Source of the DNA: Kyrpidia sp.
GTDB lineage: Bacteria > Bacillota > Bacilli > Kyrpidiales > Kyrpidiaceae
DNA length: 47,188 nt
Assembly: GCA_029960885.1 (NCBI GenBank)
Contig: JASBVV010000075.1
Span: forward strand, 1 to 47,188
Reading direction: 5' to 3'
Both the position numbers and the translations under genes were made by a program. Positions 8,660-18,006 of this stretch are shown here, one piece after another (positions within the stretch are counted from its first letter, which is position 1; every line of letters begins with the position of its first letter). The notes beneath the pieces are model-generated. The model had not been told where the DNA came from and did not search any database. It worked only from the letters and a program-made list of their open reading frames with translations.

Positions 8660-10099
8660 TCAGGTGTAGGGCATCGGATCGACCACGCGCCCGCCGACGT
8701 GCACTTCATAATGGAGGTGAGGGCCCGTGGCCTGCCCGGTTGCCCCCACCCGGCCGATCACTTGGCCCTGGGCCACCGCTTGGCCGGGCGAAACGAGAAT
8801 CTGGGACATGTGTCCGTAGATGGTCACGATGCCGTTGCCGTGATCGATCCGCACACAGTTCCCGTACCCGCCGGAATCCCACCCGGCGAAAATCACCCGG
8901 CCGCCATTGCTTGCGTAGATCGGTGCTCCATACGGAGCGCCGATGTCCACCCCTGGGTGTCGTTCATTTCCCCGCCATTCTCCAAAGGGAGAATTGATCA
9001 TATGGGATGTGGTCGGCCAGATCCAGTTTACGCTCGCATACCCGGCGGCCGGACCCGTTCCTTTCGCCACAATTTGATCCACCTTGTCCTGAAGAATCTG
9101 CTCGCCAAGAACCTCCTCCTGCACCGGCCGTCCGTTCAAGTAGTGAATGCGCACCGTTTGCCTTTTCCGCCCTTCCTGTCCGTCTTGGATCACCTTGGAC
9201 TGTCCGGCGGGCAGGGACGAGTCGTCCCGGTACTGGACATCGTATGGAATGGGCACTTCCCGGGTGACCTGTTGAACGGCCTCCACATGGACATACGGTT
9301 GCGCCGCCGTCAGATTCAGCGTGTCACCTTCTTGAATCTGGTTGGGGTCGGTCAATTGCGGGTTCGAGTCCTGCAACTGCTCGACGCTCATGTTGTGCGC
9401 CGCAGCGATCGTCCAGAGGGTGTCGCCCCTGGAGACCAGATAGTGTTCTTTGACCGGGGTTCCTTGTTCGAGTATCTGCACCGCCTCGTCCACGGAACGC
9501 ACCGGCAGGTTGTTCAACCGATCGATCGGGCCAAAGTCCACCTTTTCCCGAAAGGCCACCCGGTCCATACCCCCGCCCTCGGGGGTATACAGGGCTTTCA
9601 CCCGGTCGATCGCCGCCTTGGCATCCGCTTCCGTGGCCACCGCCACCACCGGTTTTCCGTCGACAAACACGGCATATACCTTCGGGATGGCCGGTGAAGC
9701 GGCCAGGGACCTCCAAAACTGATCCGCCGCGAACGCCGGCAGAGCCATATGTACCACCCGGACATCCACTGTCGCGTCCGGAGACAAACGATCTTTCAGT
9801 CGATCGATGCTATGTAGGTCCGGCGTCGACCCGACGTACGTTCCATTGACGTACACCATGTACGCCAACGGAGCTCTGTTAATGTGCGACTGCACCACCG
9901 CCACCCCGGCTGCCGCCAAAGGGACCATGGCCGACAAGGTGAGGGCCACGCGCCCGCGAAGGTGGCGACGAACTTGTCTGATGACCGACCGCTGTCGCCA
10001 ACGGGATCGCCATGCCGTCCACTCGTCCACCAGATAGGTTCGACAACTTTCGACAAAATCGCGCCACATTGTAAGATTCTCTATTGAATCCGCCATCAT
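8660..10099 (-). CDS. Membrane-anchored LysM-G5-M23 peptidoglycan endopeptidase
   Basis: 479 residues. A cytoplasmic basic N-terminus of about 50 residues is followed by one membrane helix (about 52-70, ALTLSAMVPLAAAGVAVV), so the enzyme faces the cell wall. After a linker region come a LysM domain (about 218-262, YLVSRGDTLWTIAAAHNMS), a G5 domain (about 270-340, TREVPIPYDVQYRDD) and a C-terminal M23 metallopeptidase (about 350-479). Zinc and catalytic residues are visible in RHPGVDIG, YGHM and GPHLHYEVHVGG. Complete M23 motifs indicate active cleavage of peptide cross-links in peptidoglycan; the role could be growth or sporulation. Two adjacent ATGs follow a GGGGAGGGG ribosome site; the first is used here. 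Confidence 0.92.
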   Translation of the reverse strand: MMADSIENLTMWRDFVESCRTYLVDEWTAWRSRWRQRSVIRQVRRHLRGRVALTLSAMVPLAAAGVAVVQSHINRAPLAYMVYVNGTYVGSTPDLHSIDRLKDRLSPDATVDVRVVHMALPAFAADQFWRSLAASPAIPKVYAVFVDGKPVVAVATEADAKAAIDRVKALYTPEGGGMDRVAFREKVDFGPIDRLNNLPVRSVDEAVQILEQGTPVKEHYLVSRGDTLWTIAAAHNMSVEQLQDSNPQLTDPNQIQEGDTLNLTAAQPYVHVEAVQQVTREVPIPYDVQYRDDSSLPAGQSKVIQDGQEGRKRQTVRIHYLNGRPVQEEVLGEQILQDKVDQIVAKGTGPAAGYASVNWIWPTTSHMINSPFGEWRGNERHPGVDIGAPYGAPIYASNGGRVIFAGWDSGGYGNCVRIDHGNGIVTIYGHMSQILVSPGQAVAQGQVIGRVGATGQATGPHLHYEVHVGGRVVDPMPYT

Positions 10100-10126
10100 G
10101 CCCCTCCCCTATGACACAAACACAAT

Positions 10127-10155
10127 GGTATATGTAATTCGACATCGTTCGGCAA
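10127..10155 (-). promoter_or_regulatory. Possible sigma-A promoter of the M23 peptidase gene
   Basis: Minus strand TTGCCG (10155-10150), 17 bases, TATACC (10132-10127); each hexamer matches the consensus at four of six positions. It lies about 28 bases before the start codon. Confidence 0.4.
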
Positions 10156-10172
10156 ACTCCTTCTCTTGACGC

Positions 10173-10198
10173 AAAAAAATCTCCCTGTACAGAGGGAG
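10173..10198 (-). terminator. Rho-independent terminator after the four-helix membrane protein gene
   Basis: On the minus strand CTCCCT-N6-AGGGAG is followed directly by ATTTTTTT (10180-10173). It lies about 75 bases beyond the stop at 10275. Confidence 0.8.
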
Positions 10199-10274
10199 GA
10201 GGCGCTGCGAGATTACGGCAGATCCTGTGTTCAATTGAGGTCTCTCTTTCTTTCTCTGTCTCTTTCGCCCGTCG

Positions 10275-10616
10275 TTATAGAATGTTCACCAGTTTGTTAA
10301 GAATAAAACTGACCATGGTCACCAGCAGACTGCCGAGGATGGCGGCACCGAAGCTGCGAACCTCGAACCCCTGCACCAGATGTCCCACGGCGTAAAACAG
10401 CAGCCCGTTAATCACAAAGGTGAACAGACCGAGAGTCAGCAGGTTGAGGGGAAGTGCGAAAAAAAGGAGAATCGGGCGAATCAGCGTGTTCACAAGTCCC
10501 AGAATGAGGGCGGCGATCACCGCCGATCCGAACCCTCGCACGTGAATGCCTTCAATCCAACGGGCGGCCAAAAGCAGGGCCAGTGCATTGATGATCAAGG
10601 ATACGATCCAACGCAT
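10275..10616 (-). CDS. Phage holin family 4 (superfamily IV) membrane protein, YvlD-like
   Basis: 113 residues with four predicted membrane helices (about 3-20, 28-50, 55-78 and 88-110) and the typical RPILLFFALPLNLLTLGLFTFVINGLLFY stretch shared by YvlD-type proteins (PF04020). The fold resembles phage holins, but these proteins are common in chromosomes outside prophages and their role is unsettled. Start at ATG 10616 (MRWIVSLIINALALLLA) behind AGAGGTG; the longer frame upstream would add a hydrophilic stretch not typical of the family. No phage gene is nearby. It has its own terminator. Confidence 0.88.
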   Translation of the reverse strand: MRWIVSLIINALALLLAARWIEGIHVRGFGSAVIAALILGLVNTLIRPILLFFALPLNLLTLGLFTFVINGLLFYAVGHLVQGFEVRSFGAAILGSLLVTMVSFILNKLVNIL

Positions 10617-10772
10617 GGTACACCTCTTCTCATCCTCATTCACAAAAGGGAGGGCAATGGCAACGCCCGCCCCTTCCATTCAACCCGGGACCGTGTCGCA
10701 ACGGTCGGCCCGGCAACGGCCGTGCCGGCGGAAACGGCGGATGTCGGGCCGGTCCGGCCAGCCGGGTCTCAT

Positions 10773-13652
10773 TCAGCCGGTGGACGGCACGGCCATCCCA
10801 CAGGTCCTCAGACCGGCTGCGCGTTCTCGATCTCGTTGCAGAATGGGGGCCAGAAAGCGACCTGTATGGGATGAGGAACAGGCCGCGATGTCCTCGGGGG
10901 TCCCGCTGACGATCACCCGCCCGCCCCCGTCCCCTCCTTCCGGGCCGAGATCGATCAAGTAGTCGGCGGTCTTGATCACATCCAAATTATGTTCAATGAC
11001 GATCACCGTGTCTCCGGCATCCACCAGGCGTTGGAGCACATCCAACAAACGCCGGATATCGGCGGTATGCAAACCGGTGGTGGGCTCGTCGAGAATATAG
11101 ACCGTTTTCCCGTTGCTGCGCCGGTGCAGTTCCGAGGCCAACTTGATCCGCTGCGCTTCCCCTCCCGACAGCGTGGTCGCGGGTTGGCCCAGCCTCATGT
11201 ACCCCAGGCCCACGTCCGCCAAAGTCTGCAGTTTGCGGGCGATGCGGGGCACCGCTTTGAAAAACTCCATGGCATCTTCCACCGTCATGTCCAGGACGTC
11301 TGCGATGTTCCTTCCCTTATAGCGGACTTCCAGGGTCTCGCGGTTGTACCGCCGGCCCTTGCAGACCTCGCAAGGGACATACACATCCGGAAGAAAGTGC
11401 ATCTCAATCTTGATAATCCCGTCTCCCCGGCACGCTTCACACCGCCCCCCCTTGATGTTGAAACTGAAGCGTCCCTTTTTGTACCCGCGCATCCGCGCCT
11501 CGGGCGTGGAGGCAAACACTTCGCGGATGTCGTCGAACACGCCGGTGTACGTGGCCGGATTGGAGCGGGGCGTGCGCCCGATGGGCGATTGGTCGACGTC
11601 GACCACTTTCTCCACATATTCAAGTCCTCGAATTTCCCGGTGTTCCCCGGGCCTCACCCGGGCGCCGTTACAGTGCGCGGCCAGGGCTTTATAAAGAATT
11701 TCGTTGACCAAAGTGCTCTTCCCCGATCCGGACACTCCGGTCACACAAGTGAAAAGACCCAGGGGAAATCGCACGTCGACCGACTTGAGATTGTGCTCGG
11801 CGGCACCCACCACCTCAATCCACCGGTCCCCCGGCCGCCGCCGGGACTGGGGCAGAGGGATGAACTCCCGGCCGCTCAGATACCGGCCGGTCACCGAACG
11901 GCCGTCGCGCATGATCTCCTCCGGCGTGCCGGCGGCGACCACCTCTCCCCCGTGAACGCCGGCACCCGGGCCGATGTCAATGATATAGTCGGCCGCCAAC
12001 ATCGTTTCTTCGTCGTGCTCGACGACGATCAACGTATTCCCCAGATCCCGCATCCGCTCCAGCGTGCGGATCAATCGCTCGTTATCCCTTTGATGCAGCC
12101 CGATGGACGGCTCGTCCAGAATGTACAAAACCCCCGTCAATCCGGACCCGATCTGCGTGGCCAGGCGAATGCGCTGGGCCTCGCCCCCGGAGAGAGTTCC
12201 CGCCGGCCGGTCCAGGGTGAGATAATCCAGCCCCACATCCCTGAGAAAACCGAGCCGCAACCGAATCTCTTTCAGGACTTGCCGGGCGATGTGCGCCTGT
12301 TTTTCCGTCAGTGTCAATTGGTCGAAAAAGGCCAATGCCTCGGTCACGGACAGGGCCGTCACGTCCGCGATGTTTTTCCCGCCGAGTTTGACCGCCAACG
12401 CCTCGGACCGCAGCCTTCGCCCATTGCAAGCCGGACACGGCTTGGTACTCATGAATTCTTCGATAAACTCCCGCACGTGTTCCGATCCGGTCTCCCGGTA
12501 CCGCCGTTCGAGGTTTGGAATCACCCCTTCAAAGAACACCTCGGCGGTGCGTTGACGGCCGAAATCGTTTTCATAAGTAAACCGGATCCGCTGACCCGGC
12601 GCCCCATAAAGCAACTTGTCCAATTGCTCCTGTTCCAGCTTGGCCACCGGCACATCCGGATCGATGCCGAGAGTGCGGCAAGCTGCCTCCAACAACTGCG
12701 GATAATAGTTGGACGCACTCCCCACCCACGGCACGATGGCTCCTTCCGCCAGGGTGCGGCCCCGGTCCGGGATGACGAGGTCAGGATCGATCTCCATGTT
12801 GGTGCCGAGCCCGGTGCACGCCTCACAGGCTCCGTACGGGCTGTTGAAGGAAAACATCCGAGGGCTGAGTTCCCCCACGCTGATCCCGCAATCCGGACAG
12901 GCGAGATTCTGGCTGAACAGCCATTCGTCTCCGTCCACCACCGCCACGGTGACCAAACCGCCGCTGCGCTCCAAAGCGGTCTCAATGGAATCGGCCAGAC
13001 GCTGTTCAATGTCCGGTTTGACGACAATCCGATCCACCACCACATCCACCGTGTGCTTCCGGTTCTTCTCCAGCCGGATCGGCTCAGTCAACTCCCGAAT
13101 CTCCCCGTCGACCCGCACCCGCACAAACCCCTGTTTGGCCAGATCCTCAAACAGCTTCACATGCTCGCCCTTTCGGCCGCGCACCACCGGAGCGAGAATC
13201 TGAATACGGGTGCGCTCCGGCAGGGTCATCACCCGATCCACCATCTGTTCCACCGTTTGGGACGCGATCGGCCGGCCGCATTTCGGACAATGGGGTTCCC
13301 CGACCCGGGCGTACAACAGGCGCAGATAATCGTAAATCTCCGTCACGGTCCCCACCGTCGATCGCGGGTTCCGGCTGGTGGTCTTCTGGTCGATGGAAAT
13401 GGCCGGAGACAGGCCGTCGATGCTGTCCACATCCGGTTTGTCCATTTGGCCGAGAAATTGGCGGGCGTACGCGGACAGGGACTCCACGTATCTTCTCTGC
13501 CCTTCGGCGTAAATCGTATCGAAGGCCAAGGACGACTTTCCGGAGCCGCTCAACCCGGTCAGCACGACGAACCGATCCCTCGGAATCGTCACATCGATAT
13601 TTTTCAGATTGTGCACCCGTGCACCCTTGATGATAATCGCATCCTGGGCCAT
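10773..13652 (-). CDS. uvrA: Excinuclease ABC subunit A
   Basis: 959 residues, the usual length. UvrA is the damage-sensing ATPase of nucleotide excision repair and loads UvrB. Two ABC ATPase modules are visible: the first Walker A at [20 protein letters not shown] near the N-terminus, the second at [16 protein letters not shown], each with its LSGGEAQRI signature ([13 protein letters not shown] and [13 protein letters not shown]). Zinc modules are seen as CPKC, CPDC with CEAC, CPAC, and the C-terminal CEAC-CEVC pair in the UvrB/DNA-contact region. Start at ATG 13652 ([16 protein letters not shown]) after GAGGTGACAGAAGGG. It lies 62 bases after uvrB, forming a uvrBA operon. Confidence 0.98.
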   Translation of the reverse strand: MAQDAIIIKGARVHNLKNIDVTIPRDRFVVLTGLSGSGKSSLAFDTIYAEGQRRYVESLSAYARQFLGQMDKPDVDSIDGLSPAISIDQKTTSRNPRSTVGTVTEIYDYLRLLYARVGEPHCPKCGRPIASQTVEQMVDRVMTLPERTRIQILAPVVRGRKGEHVKLFEDLAKQGFVRVRVDGEIRELTEPIRLEKNRKHTVDVVVDRIVVKPDIEQRLADSIETALERSGGLVTVAVVDGDEWLFSQNLACPDCGISVGELSPRMFSFNSPYGACEACTGLGTNMEIDPDLVIPDRGRTLAEGAIVPWVGSASNYYPQLLEAACRTLGIDPDVPVAKLEQEQLDKLLYGAPGQRIRFTYENDFGRQRTAEVFFEGVIPNLERRYRETGSEHVREFIEEFMSTKPCPACNGRRLRSEALAVKLGGKNIADVTALSVTEALAFFDQLTLTEKQAHIARQVLKEIRLRLGFLRDVGLDYLTLDRPAGTLSGGEAQRIRLATQIGSGLTGVLYILDEPSIGLHQRDNERLIRTLERMRDLGNTLIVVEHDEETMLAADYIIDIGPGAGVHGGEVVAAGTPEEIMRDGRSVTGRYLSGREFIPLPQSRRRPGDRWIEVVGAAEHNLKSVDVRFPLGLFTCVTGVSGSGKSTLVNEILYKALAAHCNGARVRPGEHREIRGLEYVEKVVDVDQSPIGRTPRSNPATYTGVFDDIREVFASTPEARMRGYKKGRFSFNIKGGRCEACRGDGIIKIEMHFLPDVYVPCEVCKGRRYNRETLEVRYKGRNIADVLDMTVEDAMEFFKAVPRIARKLQTLADVGLGYMRLGQPATTLSGGEAQRIKLASELHRRSNGKTVYILDEPTTGLHTADIRRLLDVLQRLVDAGDTVIVIEHNLDVIKTADYLIDLGPEGGDGGGRVIVSGTPEDIAACSSSHTGRFLAPILQRDRERAAGLRTCGMAVPSTG

Positions 13653-13714
13653 GACCCTTCTGTCACCTCGTCTTCCTCCGCGCACCCTGCGGATTTCCCG
13701 GGAAATATGTCGAA

Positions 13715-15694
13715 CTAGGACGCCGACAGTTCGACGATCAAATCCCTCAATTCCGCCGCCCGTTCAAACTCCAGAGCTTTGGCCGCCTCTTTCATTTCTT
13801 TCTCAAGCCGGCGAATGAGCTCGGCACGTTCCCTTTTGGACAGGTTTTGCGCCTTGGGAACGGTCTCGTAGACCGCCCGGTCCTCGGCCGCTTTGGTCGC
13901 TTCGATGATGTCTCTGACGGCTTTTCGCACCGTTTGCGGCGTGATCCCGTGTTCCCGGTTATACTGCATTTGCTTCGTCCTTCTCCGTTCGGTTTCCCGA
14001 ATGGCGGCCGCCATGGAATCGGTGATCACGTCCGCATACATGATCACATGGCCCTCGGCATTGCGGGCCGCGCGACCGATGGTCTGGATCAGCGATCGCT
14101 CCGCTCGCAGAAATCCTTCCTTGTCCGCGTCCAAGATCGCCACCAGGGACACTTCGGGAAGATCCAACCCTTCCCGAAGGAGGTTGATCCCCACCAGCAC
14201 ATCGAATACCCCCAGGCGGAGATCCCGCAACAAGGCCATGCGCTCAATCGTTTTGATGTCCGAATGCAGGTAACGGACCCTGAACCCCAGTTCCTTGAGA
14301 TAATCGGTGAGATCCTCCGCCATCCGTTTCGTGAGGGTCGTCACCAAAACCCGTTCATCTCGATGGACGCGCTTTCGGATTTCGCCCACCAGATCGTCGA
14401 TCTGGCCCTGGATCGGCCTCACCTCGACTTTCGGATCCAGAAGTCCGGTGGGACGAATGATCTGTTCCACAATCTGTTCGCTGTGCTCCAATTCATACGG
14501 CCCAGGCGTCGCGGAGACATAAATCACCTGATGAATCTTTGTCTCGAACTCCCGGAAGGTCAGCGGGCGGTTGTCCGCCGCCGAGGGCAGGCGAAAACCG
14601 TGTTCGATCAAGGTGTCCTTTCGGGTTTTATCGCCTCCGTACATTCCGTGGATCTGGGGCAAGGTCACATGGGACTCGTCGATGATCAACAGAAAATCTT
14701 CGGGAAAATAGTCAAACAGGGTGTTGGGCGGGCTGCCGGCGGGCCGACCCTCCAAATGCCGGGAGTAGTTTTCGATGCCGGGACAAAAACCCAATTCCTG
14801 CATCATTTCCAGGTCGTAAGCGGTTCGCTGTTCCAGCCGCTGGGCCTCGAGCAGCTTCCCCCGGGCGCGCAGCTCCTCCAGTCTTTCCTCCAGTTCCTGC
14901 CGGATATCGCGGATGGCCCGTTCCAAGCGATCCCGGGAAGTCACAAAGTGAGAAGCCGGAAACACCGCGACATGCTCCCGTTGGCCCACCACTTCCCCGG
15001 TCACCACGTCCACTTCGGTGATGCGGTCAATTTCATCGCCGAACAATTCGATTCGGACCGCCTGCTCGCTTCGGGAGGCGGGAAAGATTTCGATAACATC
15101 GCCCCGGACCCGAAAGGTACCCCGGGTGAAGTCGATATCATTGCGTTCATACTGCATGTCCACCAATCGCCGGAGAATCTCCCGACGGCTCTTCTCCATC
15201 CCCACTCGCAGAGAAAGCACATGGGTGCGATATTCTTCGGGATTTCCCAGGCCATAGATACAGGACACGCTGGCCACAATGATGACGTCCCGCCGTTCAA
15301 AAAGGGCACTGGTGGCCGAATGGCGCAGTTTGTCGATCTCGTCGTTGATCTTGGCATCTTTTTCAATATATGTGTCCGTGTGGGGAATGTAAGCTTCCGG
15401 CTGATAATAGTCATAGTAACTCACGAAATACTCCACCGCGTTATTGGGAAAGAACGCCTTGAACTCCGCGCACAATTGCGCCGCCAAGGTCTTATTGTGA
15501 GCGATCACCAGCGTCGGCTTGTTGATCCGGGCGATCACATTCGCCATGGTAAACGTTTTCCCCGACCCGGTCACACCAAGCAGCGTCTGGTGTTTATATC
15601 CCCGCCGAACCCCTTCGGTCAATTTCGCAATCGCCTCGGGCTGGTCGCCCCTAGGTTCATAGTCGCACACCAGTTCAAACTGCCCCGCCGCCAT
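13715..15694 (-). CDS. uvrB: Excinuclease ABC subunit B
   Basis: 659 residues. DNA-loading helicase-like subunit of nucleotide excision repair. Walker A is in [17 protein letters not shown]; the beta-hairpin that clamps DNA is in [22 protein letters not shown]; helicase motifs include [24 protein letters not shown] and QTIGRAARN; the C-terminal UVR coiled-coil that binds UvrC closes the protein ([28 protein letters not shown]). The ATG at 15694 is preferred because the alternative GTG at 15700 overlaps the GGGGGAG ribosome site. First gene of uvrBA, diverging from tlp, with a LexA-like box and TATAAT upstream. Confidence 0.97.
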   Translation of the reverse strand: MAAGQFELVCDYEPRGDQPEAIAKLTEGVRRGYKHQTLLGVTGSGKTFTMANVIARINKPTLVIAHNKTLAAQLCAEFKAFFPNNAVEYFVSYYDYYQPEAYIPHTDTYIEKDAKINDEIDKLRHSATSALFERRDVIIVASVSCIYGLGNPEEYRTHVLSLRVGMEKSRREILRRLVDMQYERNDIDFTRGTFRVRGDVIEIFPASRSEQAVRIELFGDEIDRITEVDVVTGEVVGQREHVAVFPASHFVTSRDRLERAIRDIRQELEERLEELRARGKLLEAQRLEQRTAYDLEMMQELGFCPGIENYSRHLEGRPAGSPPNTLFDYFPEDFLLIIDESHVTLPQIHGMYGGDKTRKDTLIEHGFRLPSAADNRPLTFREFETKIHQVIYVSATPGPYELEHSEQIVEQIIRPTGLLDPKVEVRPIQGQIDDLVGEIRKRVHRDERVLVTTLTKRMAEDLTDYLKELGFRVRYLHSDIKTIERMALLRDLRLGVFDVLVGINLLREGLDLPEVSLVAILDADKEGFLRAERSLIQTIGRAARNAEGHVIMYADVITDSMAAAIRETERRRTKQMQYNREHGITPQTVRKAVRDIIEATKAAEDRAVYETVPKAQNLSKRERAELIRRLEKEMKEAAKALEFERAAELRDLIVELSAS

Positions 15695-15737
15695 CTGCAC
15701 TCCCCCTCACAGCCGGAGATCGCCGACTTTCCATCCC

Positions 15738-15743
15738 ATTATA
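15738..15743 (-). promoter_or_regulatory. -10 element upstream of uvrB
   Basis: A perfect TATAAT on the minus strand 44 bases before the uvrB ATG. No good -35 hexamer lies 16-18 bases further upstream, so the promoter assignment is tentative. Confidence 0.35.
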
Positions 15744-15774
15744 ATACTCCCGGGCGCTCGGCGCGACCGCGGTA

Positions 15775-15788
15775 CAAACGCACGTGCG
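15775..15788. promoter_or_regulatory. LexA (SOS) box-like palindrome before uvrB
   Basis: Minus strand CGCACGTGCGTTTG compared with the Gram-positive LexA consensus CGAAC-N4-GTTCG: the right half fits GTTYG and the left half has one change. uvrBA is an SOS operon in Bacillus, so the site is plausible but imperfect. It also lies 10 bases upstream of the tlp promoter. Confidence 0.35.
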
Positions 15789-15798
15789 AAAAGATCTC

Positions 15799-15829
15799 TG
15801 CATGAGGGCGGCATGATCCTGCCATGCTA
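15799..15829 (+). promoter_or_regulatory. Sigma-G-type (forespore) promoter of tlp
   Basis: TGCATG (15799-15804), 18 bases, CATGCTA (15823-15829). This fits the sigma-G pattern TGMATR / CATNNTA in full. Transcription would begin near 15836, about 40 bases before the tlp start, in agreement with forespore expression of Tlp. Confidence 0.65.
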
Positions 15830-15875
15830 AACGGTGCGGGGACTCGCATCCGACACGAGGACAGGAGGCGAAACA

Positions 15876-16136
15876 ATGGACCGGCGCGACCCGAAACCGG
15901 ACAACCGCGCGGATAACAGTGCGCGAAACATGGAAATTGCTCAAAACACCAAGGAGAATCTGCTGGAGGCCGAGGAATACCTCGCGGAACGCGGAGATTC
16001 TCTGGGTGAGGAAGAACGGCGGAACATCCTGGCCAAGAATCGTCGCCGGATGGAGAGTATCCGGGCCCATATGGAAGAAGCCGTGGATGAAATGGAAACG
16101 GCCGGCCGGGCTGCCGAAGATGTGGACGAACTGTGA
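15876..16136 (+). CDS. tlp: Small acid-soluble spore protein Tlp (thioredoxin-like protein family)
   Basis: 86 residues, hydrophilic and helical. It matches the Tlp family pattern: KPDNRADN near the N-terminus, QNTKENLLEAEEYL in the middle, then an EEERRNILAKNRRRMESIRAHMEEAVDEM helix. Tlp is a minor protein of the spore core made in the forespore. Start at ATG 15876 behind a perfect AGGAGG with seven bases of spacing; an in-frame ATG upstream lacks a ribosome site. It has a sigma-G-type promoter in front and a terminator behind, so it is a single-gene unit. Its presence is direct evidence that the organism sporulates. Confidence 0.88.
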   Translation: MDRRDPKPDNRADNSARNMEIAQNTKENLLEAEEYLAERGDSLGEEERRNILAKNRRRMESIRAHMEEAVDEMETAGRAAEDVDEL

Positions 16137-16140
16137 CCCG

Positions 16141-16172
16141 ATCCCCCGGGAATCCCCCCGGGGGATTTCTTG
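16141..16172 (+). terminator. Terminator of tlp
   Basis: A 10-base perfect stem, ATCCCCCGGG (16141-16150) with CCCGGGGGAT (16157-16166), a six-base loop, then TTCTT. It starts four bases after the tlp stop. Confidence 0.75.
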
Positions 16173-16197
16173 CCGGGGCAAACGGCTCGCCCCGGCC

Positions 16198-17109
16198 TTA
16201 CAGCCGAACCCATTGCCCATCCCCGACCAGCACCGTGGAAGAAAACACTTCCCGGGCTTCGGCGAGGAGGTCCCCCTCCCGCCCGGCGTAACGGGGACTC
16301 ACATGCGTCAGAACGAGCGTTTTCACCCCGGCCTCCCGAGCCACCCGGGCCGCTTCCCGGGCCGAGGCATGGCGGCTCCGCCTGGCCAGGGCCTCATCTC
16401 GCGCGGCAAAAGTGGCCTCGTGGACCAGCACGTCCGCGCCCCTGGCCAACTCCACCGCCGCCCGACACGGCTCGGTATCTCCAAGCACCACCACTGTCCG
16501 TCCCGGCTGCGGCGGATCGGTGACCTCCCGTCCCTCTACCTTTCGCCCGCCGGCCAGTATCACCGTCTCCCCGCGCTTGAGCCGCCCATATGCGGGGCCC
16601 GGCGGAATCCCCAGGGCCTGTGCCTTCTCCGGCCGTAAGCGCCCCGGTTTCGCCGACCCCTCGATCCGAAATCCAAACGAATCCACCCCGTGGCACAGTT
16701 GCGCGCAGCGCACCCGCCGGCCGTCTTCCCATACGCGGTCCCAGCCGTCCGCCACCTCGACCACCGGAAGATCAAAAGCGAGGTGGGTTTCACTGAGGCT
16801 CAACGTCGTCTCGAGGAATTGCCGAACCCCCGGCGGCCCGAAAACCGGCAGCGGCGACACAAGTCCGTGAAGGGAACGGGTGGCGAGCAGCCCCGGCAGG
16901 CCGAAGAGATGATCGCCGTGTAGGTGAGTGATGAACACCGCCTCAAGCCGCCCCCATTTGAGCGGTGACCGCACAACGCGGTGCTGGGTTCCCTCCCCGC
17001 AATCGAACAGCCACCAGCTCCCGCTGTCGTAAAACCGGAGGGCCATCGCGGCGGTGTTCCGCTCGCCGCTGGGCACACCGGCACCCGTACCCAGAAACAG
17101 CAGTTCGAT
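16198..17109 (-). CDS. rnz: Ribonuclease Z (tRNA 3' endonuclease), apparent ATC start
   Basis: A metallo-beta-lactamase-fold nuclease that trims tRNA 3' tails. The zinc motif HLHGDH is in VFITHLHGDHLFGLPGLL; further ligands are in LCHGVDSFGF, VLGDTEPC and VLTHVSPRY. The conserved N-terminus (family MELLFLGTGAGVPS) is encoded here from 17109 onwards, but the first codon is ATC and no ATG, GTG or TTG occurs in frame between it and the preceding stretch. GAGGGAGGG lies six bases before the ATC. The first standard start, GTG 17076, would remove the first beta strand and has no ribosome site. I therefore annotate 303 residues from ATC. Last gene after motB, 96 bases on. Confidence 0.8.
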   Translation of the reverse strand: MELLFLGTGAGVPSGERNTAAMALRFYDSGSWWLFDCGEGTQHRVVRSPLKWGRLEAVFITHLHGDHLFGLPGLLATRSLHGLVSPLPVFGPPGVRQFLETTLSLSETHLAFDLPVVEVADGWDRVWEDGRRVRCAQLCHGVDSFGFRIEGSAKPGRLRPEKAQALGIPPGPAYGRLKRGETVILAGGRKVEGREVTDPPQPGRTVVVLGDTEPCRAAVELARGADVLVHEATFAARDEALARRSRHASAREAARVAREAGVKTLVLTHVSPRYAGREGDLLAEAREVFSSTVLVGDGQWVRL

Positions 17110-17205
17110 GCCGATCCCTCCCTCAACGCCGGTGCTTTTTGTTTCTAGCCTTTCCGCGCCCGTCCGATCGATGCGCGAGCCCGCCAGCCGCCCCGGCGCA
17201 ACCCC

Positions 17206-18006
17206 TCACGTTCCCGGCGTGTCGGGCGCTTGGTCCGCCGGGCCGGCGGCGGCCGTTTTGCGCTCAATGGTGATGTTCACCCGGCGGTTCAGCGCTTGTC
17301 CGGCCGGATCGTCGTTGGACGCCACCGGTCTCCACTCGCCGTACCCCGTCGCGGAGAGCCGGTGCGGGTCCACACCTTTGGACTGGAGGTATTCCAACAC
17401 GGTCAGCGCCCGGGCCGTCGACAACTCCCAATTGGACGGAAACTGCGCCGTATGGATGGGCCGATTGTCCGTGTGCCCCTCGATCTCCAGAGGATTGTCC
17501 ACCTTGGTAAGAAAAGGAAGAATGCCGTCCAGCAATTTTCTCGCTTCCGGCTTGAGGTCGGCCCTTCCCGTGTCAAACAAAATGACGTCCCGCAAACTGA
17601 TGAGAAGACCCCGGGGCTTGTCCTGCACCACCACCTGTCCCGCCACGCCCTGCTGTTGGATAAACGATTCCAGTTGAAGCTTGATCTGGGCCAACTGCCT
17701 CTCCTCCGCCACTTGCTCTGGGGTTTTCAAATAGTCCGGCGACGGGGGGGCGGACGAGGGCGGCCCCGCCGACGGCGGCGCAGCGATCAGACCGGTGGTG
17801 CCCAGCCCTTTGAGCTGAATTTGATTCTGGTTGTAGAGCGCTTGGGACAACGAGGCGGACAGGTTGATAAATTTATACATGTCCACCTTCGACATGGTGT
17901 ACATGACCACAAAGAAAATCATCAACAGGGTGATGAGGTCGGAGTAGGTAATCAGCCAACGCTCCTGGTTGATCTTTCCTTCCTCGGAAAGCCTACGCCG
18001 CCTCAC
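17206..18006 (-). CDS. motB: Flagellar motor stator protein MotB (or MotS)
   Basis: 266 residues. One membrane helix near the N-terminus (about 18-38) contains the ion-binding Asp23 in YSDLITLLMIFFVVMY; a plug/linker rich in Pro and Ser follows; residues about 125-250 form an OmpA-like peptidoglycan-binding domain (DVILFDTGRADL, IEGHTDNRPIHT, NWELSTARALTVLEYL, NRRVNITIE). Together with MotA it makes the stator that drives the flagellum. I cannot decide between proton (MotB) and sodium (MotS) coupling from the sequence. The gene overlaps motA by 14 bases. Confidence 0.92.
   Translation of the reverse strand: MRRRRLSEEGKINQERWLITYSDLITLLMIFFVVMYTMSKVDMYKFINLSASLSQALYNQNQIQLKGLGTTGLIAAPPSAGPPSSAPPSPDYLKTPEQVAEERQLAQIKLQLESFIQQQGVAGQVVVQDKPRGLLISLRDVILFDTGRADLKPEARKLLDGILPFLTKVDNPLEIEGHTDNRPIHTAQFPSNWELSTARALTVLEYLQSKGVDPHRLSATGYGEWRPVASNDDPAGQALNRRVNITIERKTAAAGPADQAPDTPGT

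Noticed and set aside
10275-10616. Prophage remnant suggested by a holin-type protein
   Set aside because: The family is common in chromosomes outside phages and no other phage gene is near.
10989-13718. Open frame of 909 codons on the plus strand
   Set aside because: Antisense to uvrA, low-complexity His/Pro/Gln-rich translation, no ribosome site or domain.
13847-15805. Open frame of 652 codons on the plus strand
   Set aside because: Antisense to uvrB with no recognisable motif.
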